Source: Helicobacter sp. 13S00401-1 (GTDB lineage Bacteria; Campylobacterota; Campylobacteria; Campylobacterales; Helicobacteraceae). From it: a stretch of 34,720 nt of DNA. The stretch is taken from positions 1 through 34,720 of the forward strand of contig NZ_MLAR01000016.1 of the NCBI RefSeq assembly GCF_002272925.1. The letters run 5' to 3'. The notes beneath the pieces were generated by a model, which saw only the letters and a list, made by a program, of their open reading frames with translations, did no database searches and was not told where the DNA came from. How positions within the stretch are numbered: position 1 is the first letter of the stretch; each line of letters opens with the position of its first letter. The position numbers were made by a program, and so were the translations under genes. Shown here one piece after another: positions 24,069-31,994 of the stretch.

Positions 24069-25376
24069 ATGAAAAGTATGCTAAAAAAGGCTTTAGTTAT
24101 AGGTGGTTTATCTATAGTTGCAAGTAGTAGCTTATACGCCATAAGTTTTACAGATAGAAACTATGCATTAAACCAGTTTGAAGCACCACATGATGATGCG
24201 CCCTTTGATGGACCAAGTATAGGAGTACATGGAGACTTATCTTTCTTTGTACAAAGTATGGATGATAACTTTAATGGAACCACTCCAGGAGTTAGAAGTC
24301 CTCAAAAGATAGGTTTTTCCCTTCCAGTTGCTAACTTAGATATAAGTGCAAGACTTGCTCGTGGTTTTAATGTAGTACTTCAAACTAGACTAGCTTCACA
24401 CCACCACACTAACACTTTTGTAAAAGGTGGATATGCAACTATAGAAAGCCTAGATTTTTTAGGTAGTGATTTTTTAGATTCTATAATGAAGCATGTAACT
24501 GTAAAAGTAGGGGTTAATGACATAGACTTTGGTGATAACCAATTTACTAGAACTGATAATGCTAACACTTATAGAGGCTACTTTACTATAAACCAAGCTG
24601 TAGAATCTAACTTACAATCTGTTTTCGGTGAGCTACTACTTAGATATAAAGGCGCTTTTTTACTAGGTGGTCTTACAACAGGTGTTATAGATCCTCAAAA
24701 CTACACTATAGAGCCAGGTAAAACTAACGTAGCTGGTTACTTTAAACTAGGATGGGATAGTCAAGTAACTGAAGATTTTAGAGCACGTATCTCAGAATCT
24801 GTTTACATCCAAGCTTCACCTAATAGCGCTGAAAGCCTATTTAATGGAACTGGATCTCTAGCTGGAACTGTTTTAAGAGGCGTTTATGGAGCAGCTAGCA
24901 CTGCTACAGGAGTTGGCACTTGGAATCCTATGGCTGGAACTGGTAGTATGAGTGCTTATAACACTTCACTATTTTTAAAATACAAAGGCACTGAGTTAAC
25001 TGGTGTTTATGAGTTTGCAAGCGGTGCTTACAACAACGCACTAAATAACCAAGCTTTACAACTACCTTCAGCTGGTGATGCTTATATGAACCACTTCTCT
25101 ATCACTTTGGCTCAAAGATTCTGGGATGATAAGATGTATGTAGCTGCAAGATATGAAAAAGCTTTCTTAAATGGTAGAAGAGATGGAACAGCACTAGATC
25201 AACAACTAGATCAAGCACAAGTTTCAGTTGGCTGGTATATGTATAAAGGTGTTTTAGCAAGAGCTGAATACATCTGGCAACAAAGAAATCTTTCTACATT
25301 TGGCGGAAAGCTTGCTGATAGCAAAGGTTATGCTTATTTCCAAGGCTTTATGTTAACTGCTAACGTAGCATTTTAA
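24069..25376 (+). CDS. Outer-membrane beta-barrel protein (porin-like)
   Basis: A 435-residue exported protein: signal peptide of about 24 residues ending SSSLYA, then alternating amphipathic strands with many aromatic residues at strand ends and a C-terminal Phe (TANVAF), the usual signal for outer-membrane insertion. It does not carry the Hop-family N-terminal motif, and no metal or enzyme motif is seen. The barrel size suggests 14-18 strands, an estimate. AGGGAG lies 6-10 bases before the ATG. A YceI-family gene follows by 36 bases. The unusually long structured upstream region suggests tight regulation. The transported substrate is unknown. Confidence 0.75.
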   Translation: MKSMLKKALVIGGLSIVASSSLYAISFTDRNYALNQFEAPHDDAPFDGPSIGVHGDLSFFVQSMDDNFNGTTPGVRSPQKIGFSLPVANLDISARLARGFNVVLQTRLASHHHTNTFVKGGYATIESLDFLGSDFLDSIMKHVTVKVGVNDIDFGDNQFTRTDNANTYRGYFTINQAVESNLQSVFGELLLRYKGAFLLGGLTTGVIDPQNYTIEPGKTNVAGYFKLGWDSQVTEDFRARISESVYIQASPNSAESLFNGTGSLAGTVLRGVYGAASTATGVGTWNPMAGTGSMSAYNTSLFLKYKGTELTGVYEFASGAYNNALNNQALQLPSAGDAYMNHFSITLAQRFWDDKMYVAARYEKAFLNGRRDGTALDQQLDQAQVSVGWYMYKGVLARAEYIWQQRNLSTFGGKLADSKGYAYFQGFMLTANVAF

Positions 25377-25412
25377 GAAAGATATTAAAAAAGCATTAAA
25401 GAGGAGTAAAGG

Positions 25413-25919
25413 ATGAGTGGTATATTTAAAAAAGTAGTGTTAGCTAGTGTGTTGGTTGGTTCTTTTGCCTTTGCTGGCGGTCATGTAGAAGTACTAGGTA
25501 CTTCAACTTTACACGACTGGAAGATGCAAAGTAGTGATCTAAAAGTTGATATGCTAAGTCAAGATAACAAGCCAACTAAGATAGAAGTTTCTATGGTTGC
25601 TCAGAGTTTAAAAAGCACTGAAGGTAAAAGCATGGATAAAAATGCTTACAAGGCCATGAAAGTAACCCCAATAGATGTTATAACTTATGTTATGAAAAGC
25701 TATGATCCAGCGACTAATACTCTAGTGGGTATCATAAATATTAATGGTAAGGATGTTGATGTATCAACCAAGCCAAAAATAGTAAATGATAAAGAGATAG
25801 AAGGTAGCTTTAAAACTAAGATAACTGACTTTGGTATGGTGCCTCCAAAGTTTATGCTAGGGGCTATGAAAGTAGGCGATGAGATAACTATAAACTATAA
25901 AGTTACTCCAGATAACTAG
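25413..25919 (+). CDS. YceI-family periplasmic protein
   Basis: A 168-residue protein with a signal peptide of about 21 residues (ending SFAFA) and a YceI-like lipocalin fold. The family hallmark STLHDWK is at about 31-37 and the terminal EITINYKV strand closes the barrel. YceI proteins bind long-chain isoprenoids such as polyprenyl quinones in the periplasm. GAGGAG is a strong ribosome site. The short gap to the barrel gene and a terminator after this gene suggest a two-gene operon. The ligand is unknown. Confidence 0.82.
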   Translation: MSGIFKKVVLASVLVGSFAFAGGHVEVLGTSTLHDWKMQSSDLKVDMLSQDNKPTKIEVSMVAQSLKSTEGKSMDKNAYKAMKVTPIDVITYVMKSYDPATNTLVGIININGKDVDVSTKPKIVNDKEIEGSFKTKITDFGMVPPKFMLGAMKVGDEITINYKVTPDN

Positions 25920-25944
25920 TCTTTGAGCTAGCTTATAGGCTTAC

Positions 25945-25979
25945 TAAAGTTTAGATTCTTAAATAGAATCTAAACTTTA
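25945..25979 (+). terminator. Perfect 15-bp hairpin, AGAATCT inverted pair, before T6
   Basis: TAAAGTTTAGATTCT (25945-25959), loop TAAAT, then its exact reverse complement (25965-25979), followed by CTAGCTTTTTT. It ends the barrel/YceI transcript and lies between convergent genes. Both arms contain the over-represented word. Confidence 0.85.
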
Positions 25980-25988
25980 CTAGCTTTT

Positions 25989-26762
25989 TTAAAAAGTGTA
26001 GCTATAGCCAAGTTGAGCTATAACGTTTTTGATGCTTCCCATATCTTCACCTTTAGGTATGCCAGCTAAAGCTGATAACTGTGGGGAAAGTAGTGGTATC
26101 CTAGTTCTTACTGCTTTTAAATCTGTACTAAGTAGAGGGATCTTAACTCCCATCCTTAGGACTTGATGATTTGTTATATTTATACTTAGCCCTACATTTA
26201 TAGGTAGTACAAAACCGCCACCTGCATTAAAAAAAGTATCTGGCTCTCCATTAATCACTGTTTTTTCAGAGCCTTGATTTATAGACATAACAACACCGCC
26301 ATTTGCTGGGTCTATCTTTGCTTTAAGTAAGTTAGTGTTAGAGTAAGCATACCCCACTCCAAAACCAGCATAAACTTCAAACATCTTATTAAGGTTTACA
26401 AAGTAGTCAACATTAGCAAGCAACATATTGTTAAAAGATGAAGTTCCATTGTTATATATAGTTTCTTGACCACTAGAGTTTAAAAATACACTCTTTTCGC
26501 CAAAGGTTTGAGAGAAGTTATAGCTTAGGTAGTATCTTAGGCCCATGTACTTGTTAAAACTTTGAGTGTAGCCTACATCTAGCCCTACTGAATAGCCCGG
26601 AGCATCTTCTGGATAAAAATTACCATTACTACTCTTTTTATAGCTTATATTTGTGTAGGCAAGCCCAGCATTAACACCTATAAATACTCCATCTTTTGCA
26701 AGACTTAAGCCACTTAAAGCTAGCATCAAGCCAAGCGTAGTTATTAATGTCTTTTGTTTCAT
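25989..26762 (-). CDS. Helicobacter-type outer-membrane beta-barrel protein
   Basis: A 257-residue protein with a signal peptide cut after about residue 22 (LSGLSLA), then a small barrel. The GVFIGVNAGLAYTN start, YMGLRYYLSYNF, and the C-terminal YSYTF ending in Phe are typical of the small outer-membrane proteins of Helicobacter. RMGVKIPLLSTD and TRIPLLSPQ form a short internal repeat in the last quarter. It is transcribed convergently with the YceI gene, sharing the terminator region. Role (adhesin, porin or structural) not known. Confidence 0.8.
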   Translation of the reverse strand: MKQKTLITTLGLMLALSGLSLAKDGVFIGVNAGLAYTNISYKKSSNGNFYPEDAPGYSVGLDVGYTQSFNKYMGLRYYLSYNFSQTFGEKSVFLNSSGQETIYNNGTSSFNNMLLANVDYFVNLNKMFEVYAGFGVGYAYSNTNLLKAKIDPANGGVVMSINQGSEKTVINGEPDTFFNAGGGFVLPINVGLSINITNHQVLRMGVKIPLLSTDLKAVRTRIPLLSPQLSALAGIPKGEDMGSIKNVIAQLGYSYTF

Positions 26763-27065
26763 TGTTATAAATCCTATTTGATTGTAGATTGTGAGTTGTA
26801 GTCAGTTTGTTAGTTTAAGATTAACTTTTATGACAACACAATCTGAGATCATATCAAAAAAGTAGAGTAGATGTGAAGTTTATTTAACATTTTGTTTTTT
26901 ATGATGGCAGCATATGCTAGGGGTGAGTAAAAATTATAAAGCATCAACCTAGTATTAAAACATATGATTAGTTTAATACTAGGTTGCTTTTAAAAAGGCT
27001 ATGTATTTAGTAGATTATAAAAATATCGCTATGACATCTTTAGCATTACAAGCTAGTTATGTGAT
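26763..27065. other. Intergenic region between the amidohydrolase and OMP genes
   Basis: No gene is evident. It holds the hairpin at 26945-26986, which probably ends the amidohydrolase transcript, and the promoter region of the OMP gene. An AT-rich stretch near 26880 gives no reliable promoter call. Confidence 0.55.
26945..26986 (-). terminator. 15-bp perfect hairpin downstream of the amidohydrolase gene
   Basis: CAACCTAGTATTAAA (26945-26959), a 12-base loop, then its reverse complement (26972-26986). A short T-rich stretch follows on either strand (CTTTT on plus, ATAATTTTT on minus). The nearest gene ending toward it is the minus-strand amidohydrolase at 27066. Unlike other hairpins here it does not contain AGAATCT. 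Confidence 0.55.
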
Positions 27066-28436
27066 CTAGGCAAGTATATTTTTATATATATCACCATCTT
27101 TTATGATAACTACAAATTTATCTTCATACTCAGTTATGACATTAGGATCTTTTAGAGGATTTCCATCTATTAGTATCATATCTGCCCATGCACCTTCATT
27201 TAAAACACCAAGTTTAGCCTCTTTGTAAGGGTTTCTTGGACCACTTAACTCTAGTAATTTAGCATTATTAGATGTAGCAAGTCTTAAAAAGTCTATAGGA
27301 CTTAGTACATCTGCAAACACTGCTAGCATCTTGTTTTGATAAGGTGTGAACTCTGGGCTAAAGAGTATATCTGTACCATAGGCTATCTTTGCTTTATCTC
27401 TTAAAGCCCATCTTACCACTTGCTCCCACTTTTCATATAAAGGTTTAGATTTATCTGGTATCACAGTGCCTTTTGGAAGTGTTTTAGATGAAAAGGCTTG
27501 TATAGAAAGCCATGCATCATGCTTAGCTATAAGCTTAACTGCTTCTTCATCAGCAAGCTGACCATGTTCTATAGACTTAACTCCATTTTTAAGCGCTCTT
27601 TTGATACCACGCGGATGATAGACGTGAGAGCAAACATAAGTTCCCCAGTCAGCTGCAGCACCTACTGCTGCTTTTATCTCATCATCATTAAACTGCGTGC
27701 TATCTAGCGGGTCAAAATCTGATATAGCTCCTCCACTTACACCTATTTTTATCTGACTAGCGCCTTTTTTAAGATTATCCCTAACTGCAGCTAGTACTTC
27801 TGGAACGCCATTAGCCACTGTGAACTCACCTAAGTTTTCAAGATGACTTCTCTCTCCTCCAAGAGTAGGGGACTTTTCATAGCTTGGAGAAAAGTCTCCA
27901 TGCCCTGAAGTTTGAGAGATAAAAGCTCCACTTGGGAAGATTCTCGGTCCTGGCACGGCTTTTGTGTCTATGGCAACTTTTATGCCAAAAACTGATCCTG
28001 CCATATCTCTAACAGTAGTAAAGCCTCTAAGCACAGTCCTTCTAGCTTCAGCTACAGCGTCTGCATAAAAAAGCCCTGGATCAGGGAGGTTGGCTGCACT
28101 AATTGGCGCTGCTGCAAACATAACATGCCAGTGGGCATCACTAAGACCAGGCATTAAAAACTTACCGCCAGCATCTATTATTTTTGCACCCTTTGGAGCA
28201 TCTATCTTTGAAGTTGAGATTTTAGCGATTTTGCCACCTTTAACTAAGAGGTTTCCAACTAGGAGCTTTTCATTTACCCCATCAAAGATTTTGGCGTTAT
28301 TAATTAATATATAGTTTTCTTCTTTTTTGCCTTTAGCTATCATATCGCCTATTTTAATAGTGTGTCCAAAGGCTGTGCTGCTAAGCCCTAGCCCAAGTCC
28401 TAAACCACCAAGTTTTAATATACTTCTTCTATCCAT
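27066..28436 (-). CDS. Tat-exported metal-dependent amidohydrolase
   Basis: A 456-residue amidohydrolase-superfamily enzyme (imidazolonepropionase/prolidase-like branch). The N-terminus carries a twin-arginine signal, DRRSILK followed by a Gly/Leu-rich core to SSTAFG, so the folded enzyme is probably exported to the periplasm. Metal-site residues are visible: HWH (His102, His104), Lys230 in QIKIGVSGG as the likely carboxylated lysine, His271 in SHVYH, His291 in IEHG and Asp356 in YGTD. Substrate unknown; an exported peptide or amide hydrolase is plausible. AAGGAAA precedes the ATG. It follows ruvA by 66 bases on the same strand. Confidence 0.85.
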   Translation of the reverse strand: MDRRSILKLGGLGLGLGLSSTAFGHTIKIGDMIAKGKKEENYILINNAKIFDGVNEKLLVGNLLVKGGKIAKISTSKIDAPKGAKIIDAGGKFLMPGLSDAHWHVMFAAAPISAANLPDPGLFYADAVAEARRTVLRGFTTVRDMAGSVFGIKVAIDTKAVPGPRIFPSGAFISQTSGHGDFSPSYEKSPTLGGERSHLENLGEFTVANGVPEVLAAVRDNLKKGASQIKIGVSGGAISDFDPLDSTQFNDDEIKAAVGAAADWGTYVCSHVYHPRGIKRALKNGVKSIEHGQLADEEAVKLIAKHDAWLSIQAFSSKTLPKGTVIPDKSKPLYEKWEQVVRWALRDKAKIAYGTDILFSPEFTPYQNKMLAVFADVLSPIDFLRLATSNNAKLLELSGPRNPYKEAKLGVLNEGAWADMILIDGNPLKDPNVITEYEDKFVVIIKDGDIYKNILA

Positions 28437-28502
28437 ATGTAAGGTTTCCTTTTAATCTAAGTTTCATGTTAGATTTTATCACTAATAGGGTTTATAAAAA
28501 GG

Positions 28503-29075
28503 CTAAGAGAGTTTTTTTAAGGCAAGTTTTACTATCTCTGAAGATCCTAAGCTTTCATCTATGCCATTTAGGGCAGGTGATATTTGACTTTCTTTAAATC
28601 CTAGTGAGAGCAAGGCTTCTCTAGCTAGACTTGTTTCATTACTTCCTGGTAGTTTTACCTCACCACTTAGTTCTAATAAGATCTTATTAGCTACTTTTAA
28701 GCCTATGCCTTTTATAGCTTTTAGGGCATTTAAATCTTTTGAAGAGAGAATCTTAGCTAGGTTTGGACTTGAGTAGGTTGACATGATATTTAGCGCCATC
28801 TTAGCGCCAACGCCTTGAACTTTTAAAAGGCTTATAAACTGTGCTCTTTCATCTTTGTTTAAGAAACCATAAAGAGAGTTAGAATCTTCTTTGATGATTT
28901 GCAAGATTTCTAGTCTTATCTCTTTAGAGTTAGCTTCTTTGTTAGATTCTATATGGTTTTTTAAGGCCATGCTAGTAAGCAAGGAGATGTTAACTAGGTA
29001 AGTAACATCCCTTACATCAAGCTCTACTTCAAGTGGACTTAGTGAGTGGATACTTCCTTTTAGTGCTACTATCAT
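28503..29075 (-). CDS. ruvA: Holliday junction branch-migration protein RuvA
   Basis: RuvA binds the four-way junction and recruits the RuvB motor during recombination. The 190-residue protein shows the N-terminal OB-fold start MIVALKGSI, two helix-hairpin-helix motifs (LLKVQGVGAKMALNIMS near 86-102, and LKAIKGIGLKVANKILLEL near 121-139), and the C-terminal three-helix domain that contacts RuvB (AREALLSLGFKESQI near 152-166). AGGAGG precedes the ATG, a strong site. It lies 23 bases after the TerB-domain gene. Confidence 0.95.
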   Translation of the reverse strand: MIVALKGSIHSLSPLEVELDVRDVTYLVNISLLTSMALKNHIESNKEANSKEIRLEILQIIKEDSNSLYGFLNKDERAQFISLLKVQGVGAKMALNIMSTYSSPNLAKILSSKDLNALKAIKGIGLKVANKILLELSGEVKLPGSNETSLAREALLSLGFKESQISPALNGIDESLGSSEIVKLALKKLS

Positions 29076-29098
29076 ACTACCTCCTAGCTTGAAACTTT

Positions 29099-29998
29099 TT
29101 AGTTAGCAGGCTCTAAAAGCTTTATATTATCTGATGTATTTGATATAGGGTCTTTTTTAGATTCTGTATCTGTTTGATCTTCTTTTGTACTAGTTTTAAG
29201 GGTGTTATCTAGTAGTTTATAAGATTCTTCAAGCATGATGATACTTTGTCCGTCATTTTCCATATAAGACTTATTAAAATTTTTAGCATTTAAGATGTTA
29301 TGGTTTATAGAATCTAGTTTTGTATCATAAGCACCATCAAGGTCTTTTTGAGTGTAGTTAGAATCTAGTGCTAAAAACTCTAAGGCTTCTTGCATACTAG
29401 GTTTTTTAGTGTCTTTATAGCTTGCTTCAAAGTCATCATACATCTTATTAAAGTCGTCATTTTCTATCTCAAAGACTGCTGCTATATCTATGATCATATC
29501 TTTTTCTTTGGCATCTAAGATTCCATCTGCATAACCCATGGCAAATAAAAGCTCTACTACTTTTATCCTTTTTCTATACTCACCTTTAGTTAAAGTTAGA
29601 TACTGCTCGCTTAGGTCTTCTACAGTGCTTGGACCTGGAGTGTTATAGATTTCAAGATAGGAGTTTCTAAGCTCATCTAACTCATACTGTGTTAGATCAA
29701 GTTTATCTTCTAGGATGTATTTTATAGCCTTTTTAGCAAGGGCATCTTCAAGTTTTGAAGCCCTACCATCAACTTGGCTAAGCTTTCCTAGTAAGGCTAT
29801 AAGCACACCATACTCACTTGCTCTAAGTTTTGTCATAGGGTCTTCTTCTACATAAGGATCAGTGTACTCTTCATAGTCGTCTTTTTTAGCGTTAGTATTT
29901 TGTGGGTTTTGATTTAGTGGATTTTTCAGATAGTTCTGAAAGGTTGTGTAGAGGTAGTATATGACAGCTGCTGCTATTATGACTAATACTATTTCCAT
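29099..29998 (-). CDS. Membrane-anchored TerB-domain protein with degenerate J-like C-terminus
   Basis: A 299-residue protein: one N-terminal membrane segment (about 2-19), an acidic linker, a TerB/DjlA-type helical domain (about 65-195, with KLSQVDGRAS and GYADGILDAKEKD carrying the Asp-Gly turns), and a C-terminal segment near 205-245 resembling a J domain. The HPD triad needed to stimulate DnaK is absent: after AYDTKLDS comes INHNIL. A Thr/Ser/Asp-rich tail closes the protein. AAGGAA gives a good ribosome site. It precedes ruvA, as HP0884 does in H. pylori as I recall. It may be an inactive DjlA relative acting as a membrane adaptor. Confidence 0.7.
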   Translation of the reverse strand: MEIVLVIIAAAVIYYLYTTFQNYLKNPLNQNPQNTNAKKDDYEEYTDPYVEEDPMTKLRASEYGVLIALLGKLSQVDGRASKLEDALAKKAIKYILEDKLDLTQYELDELRNSYLEIYNTPGPSTVEDLSEQYLTLTKGEYRKRIKVVELLFAMGYADGILDAKEKDMIIDIAAVFEIENDDFNKMYDDFEASYKDTKKPSMQEALEFLALDSNYTQKDLDGAYDTKLDSINHNILNAKNFNKSYMENDGQSIIMLEESYKLLDNTLKTSTKEDQTDTESKKDPISNTSDNIKLLEPAN

Positions 29999-30006
29999 GT
30001 AGTTCC

Positions 30007-30315
30007 TTATAATTTTAATTTCGATTTAAGTTGTTGTTTTCTAAAGTCTTCTTCTTCTTGCTGTTGTTTTTTTAATAGAATCTTTTCTTCTTTTTGTTTT
30101 TTTTCTATAGCCATCTTTCTTTCTCTTGCATCTTTAATCTTTTGTCTGTAAGCATCTCTTGTGGCTGGGTCTTGATACTTAGGCATCTTCATAAAAGAGA
30201 TAAGAAGTAAGAGTATAAGGATGATTATAGCAACTGGGGCTTGCTCATCTCCATTTAGATGATACCATGCTCCAGCTACTATACAAGCAAACAGTATCTT
30301 TAAAACTGCTTTCAT
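30007..30315 (-). CDS. Small membrane protein with charged coiled-coil tail
   Basis: A 102-residue protein with two hydrophobic segments (about 5-17 and 27-42), then a strongly charged Lys/Glu/Gln-rich helix (about 55-100), likely a cytoplasmic coiled coil. No domain is recognised. The stop is 8 bases from the TerB-domain gene, and the start 11 bases after the HdrB-like gene, so it is inside the operon. The ribosome site is weak. Confidence 0.65.
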   Translation of the reverse strand: MKAVLKILFACIVAGAWYHLNGDEQAPVAIIILILLLLISFMKMPKYQDPATRDAYRQKIKDARERKMAIEKKQKEEKILLKKQQQEEEDFRKQQLKSKLKL

Positions 30316-30326
30316 GGCTACTAACT

Positions 30327-31178
30327 TTAAGCTGATATAAACTTAGGTCTTTTCATATGATAAGAGATAGCACTTTGCTTGCTCATATCAAAAGAAAGTA
30401 GTAAGACTTGATATATATTTAAAGTGCTTATATTAATCGGATCTCTCCTATAAGCCCTCATGCATTTTGAATGGTGTTTATCAAACATATTAAAAGTAGA
30501 TTCTGAAAAGGTTAGTAAAAAGTCTACTCCTCTATCACAGCCTGCAAAGATAAGCCTACCGCTTTCTTCTAGGGCTATCTTATCATCTATATCCATTAAG
30601 TGAGCATAGTACTCAAAGCTTTCTATACCCTCATAAACTTTTAAGTCAACTAATTTATATAAGTCATCCATACACTTATACTCATCTTCTAAGCTAGCAT
30701 CAAAGTGCCTACCGCCATAGTATACAAAAGCAGAAAAGTTACTAAACTTATGTTCTACTTTTTCTTCTATGCTTGCTTTGTGCATGGCTAAGACGCAAGG
30801 AAGGTAGCAAATGTAGTCTTTTAGTGTACTTAGGTCTAGACTTAACTTTAGCCTATCTAGCTCTTTTTCTATAAAGTTTTTTACTTCTTCATCATACTCT
30901 ATAGTTTTTACTACATGCACTAAGTTAGCATAAGCATCTTCATCAAGAGCTAAAAGTTTAGTGTTTTGCTTAGCACATATGGCTATATTATAAGCGTTAG
31001 CTAGAAAGTAAGATTCTAAGTTTCCAACTCTTCCTAGATAGCCTCCATTAAACTCAAACTTATAAGCACCAGTTAGCTCTAAGGTTGGTAGATCTAGTCT
31101 TTTTATAAGTGCAGTGGCTGCATCTAGGAAGGGATTTTTTTGATTATATATATTATAGATTGTATATCCTGCTTGCAT
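30327..31178 (-). CDS. Uncharacterised protein, possibly HdrB-C-terminal-like
   Basis: A 283-residue soluble protein. No firm family match, but the late FAGCDRGVDFLL block, the Cys pair in YICYLPC and the Cys in HSKCMRAYRR recall the C-terminal half of heterodisulfide reductase subunit B-like proteins of Campylobacterota. The canonical CCG motif is not present, so an HDR reaction should not be assumed. It follows the SdhB-like gene by 36 bases on the same strand, suggesting the two products work together. AAAAGGAA precedes the start. Confidence 0.45.
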   Translation of the reverse strand: MQAGYTIYNIYNQKNPFLDAATALIKRLDLPTLELTGAYKFEFNGGYLGRVGNLESYFLANAYNIAICAKQNTKLLALDEDAYANLVHVVKTIEYDEEVKNFIEKELDRLKLSLDLSTLKDYICYLPCVLAMHKASIEEKVEHKFSNFSAFVYYGGRHFDASLEDEYKCMDDLYKLVDLKVYEGIESFEYYAHLMDIDDKIALEESGRLIFAGCDRGVDFLLTFSESTFNMFDKHHSKCMRAYRRDPINISTLNIYQVLLLSFDMSKQSAISYHMKRPKFISA

Positions 31179-31214
31179 TTTTTTCCTTTTATACTTACCT
31201 TATATCTTGTCTTT

Positions 31215-31994
31215 TTACATCTTACCTGACATGATAGGGCAGCGTGACTTTTCTGTTACATTTGGTAGTTTAAAGCTAGGTTTTAGTTTGTACTTACACT
31301 CTATCTTATTACCTAGTCCTACCCACTCGCCTTTTTTAACCGGGCATTTGGAAGCATTTAAAAAGAGTGTCTGAAGATTTTCTATCTCTACATCTATGGA
31401 GTTACTAGGGGGATACATTAAAGATGCAGTTGGAGTATAACTCATAATACCTCCTTTTTTAGACGCCATAGTTTTTAGTATATGTCTTTTTTGCATAGGG
31501 TGGCGCGCCATAAGCCACTTTAGATATAAAAAGAATCCATCTCCAAAGTAGTCTTCATCGTGATGGTCTGCTATGAAGTTCATGCTTAAAAAGTTTTTAA
31601 GCTCTTCTTTTTCACTTGGGTATATAAAACTAGCACTTGCAAAAAAGCCTTCATAAAAACTAAGGGCTACTTCATAGTTTAAAAGCAAGTCTTTTTTAGC
31701 ATATTTTTTACTTAGAGGATCTATTATCCACGCATTACCAAAATGCTTAACTAGCTCACTAACTTTTAAGTTATCAAATACGCACTTATCATTAATCCTT
31801 AAGTGCAAAAACTCTTTGTCATAACCAAATTCTTTATTACCAAAATCGCCTGTTGGAATCTTTCCTAGAAAGTCCAGTAAAGTATCATCTTCTTTATAGT
31901 CTATGTCATATCTTAAATAGCCACTTTGGTAATCAAACCTAGAATCAAAAGCAAATACACTTAAAAAAATTCTTCTTTTAGCGTTTATAGTCAT
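31215..31994 (-). CDS. Uncharacterised protein with SdhB/ferredoxin-like N-terminus (DUF5644-type, tentative)
   Basis: A 259-residue protein. The opening block resembles the N-terminus of succinate dehydrogenase/fumarate reductase iron-sulfur subunits (FDSRFDYQSGYLRYDIDYK followed by DDTLLDFLGKI), but the Cys ligands of a [2Fe-2S] cluster are not in place, so this looks like a cofactor-less relative. Cys residues in the last third (KCPVKK, ECKYK, RCPIM) could still bind something. The start overlaps the manC end by 17 bases, a sign of translational coupling. Confidence 0.5.
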   Translation of the reverse strand: MTINAKRRIFLSVFAFDSRFDYQSGYLRYDIDYKEDDTLLDFLGKIPTGDFGNKEFGYDKEFLHLRINDKCVFDNLKVSELVKHFGNAWIIDPLSKKYAKKDLLLNYEVALSFYEGFFASASFIYPSEKEELKNFLSMNFIADHHDEDYFGDGFFLYLKWLMARHPMQKRHILKTMASKKGGIMSYTPTASLMYPPSNSIDVEIENLQTLFLNASKCPVKKGEWVGLGNKIECKYKLKPSFKLPNVTEKSRCPIMSGKM

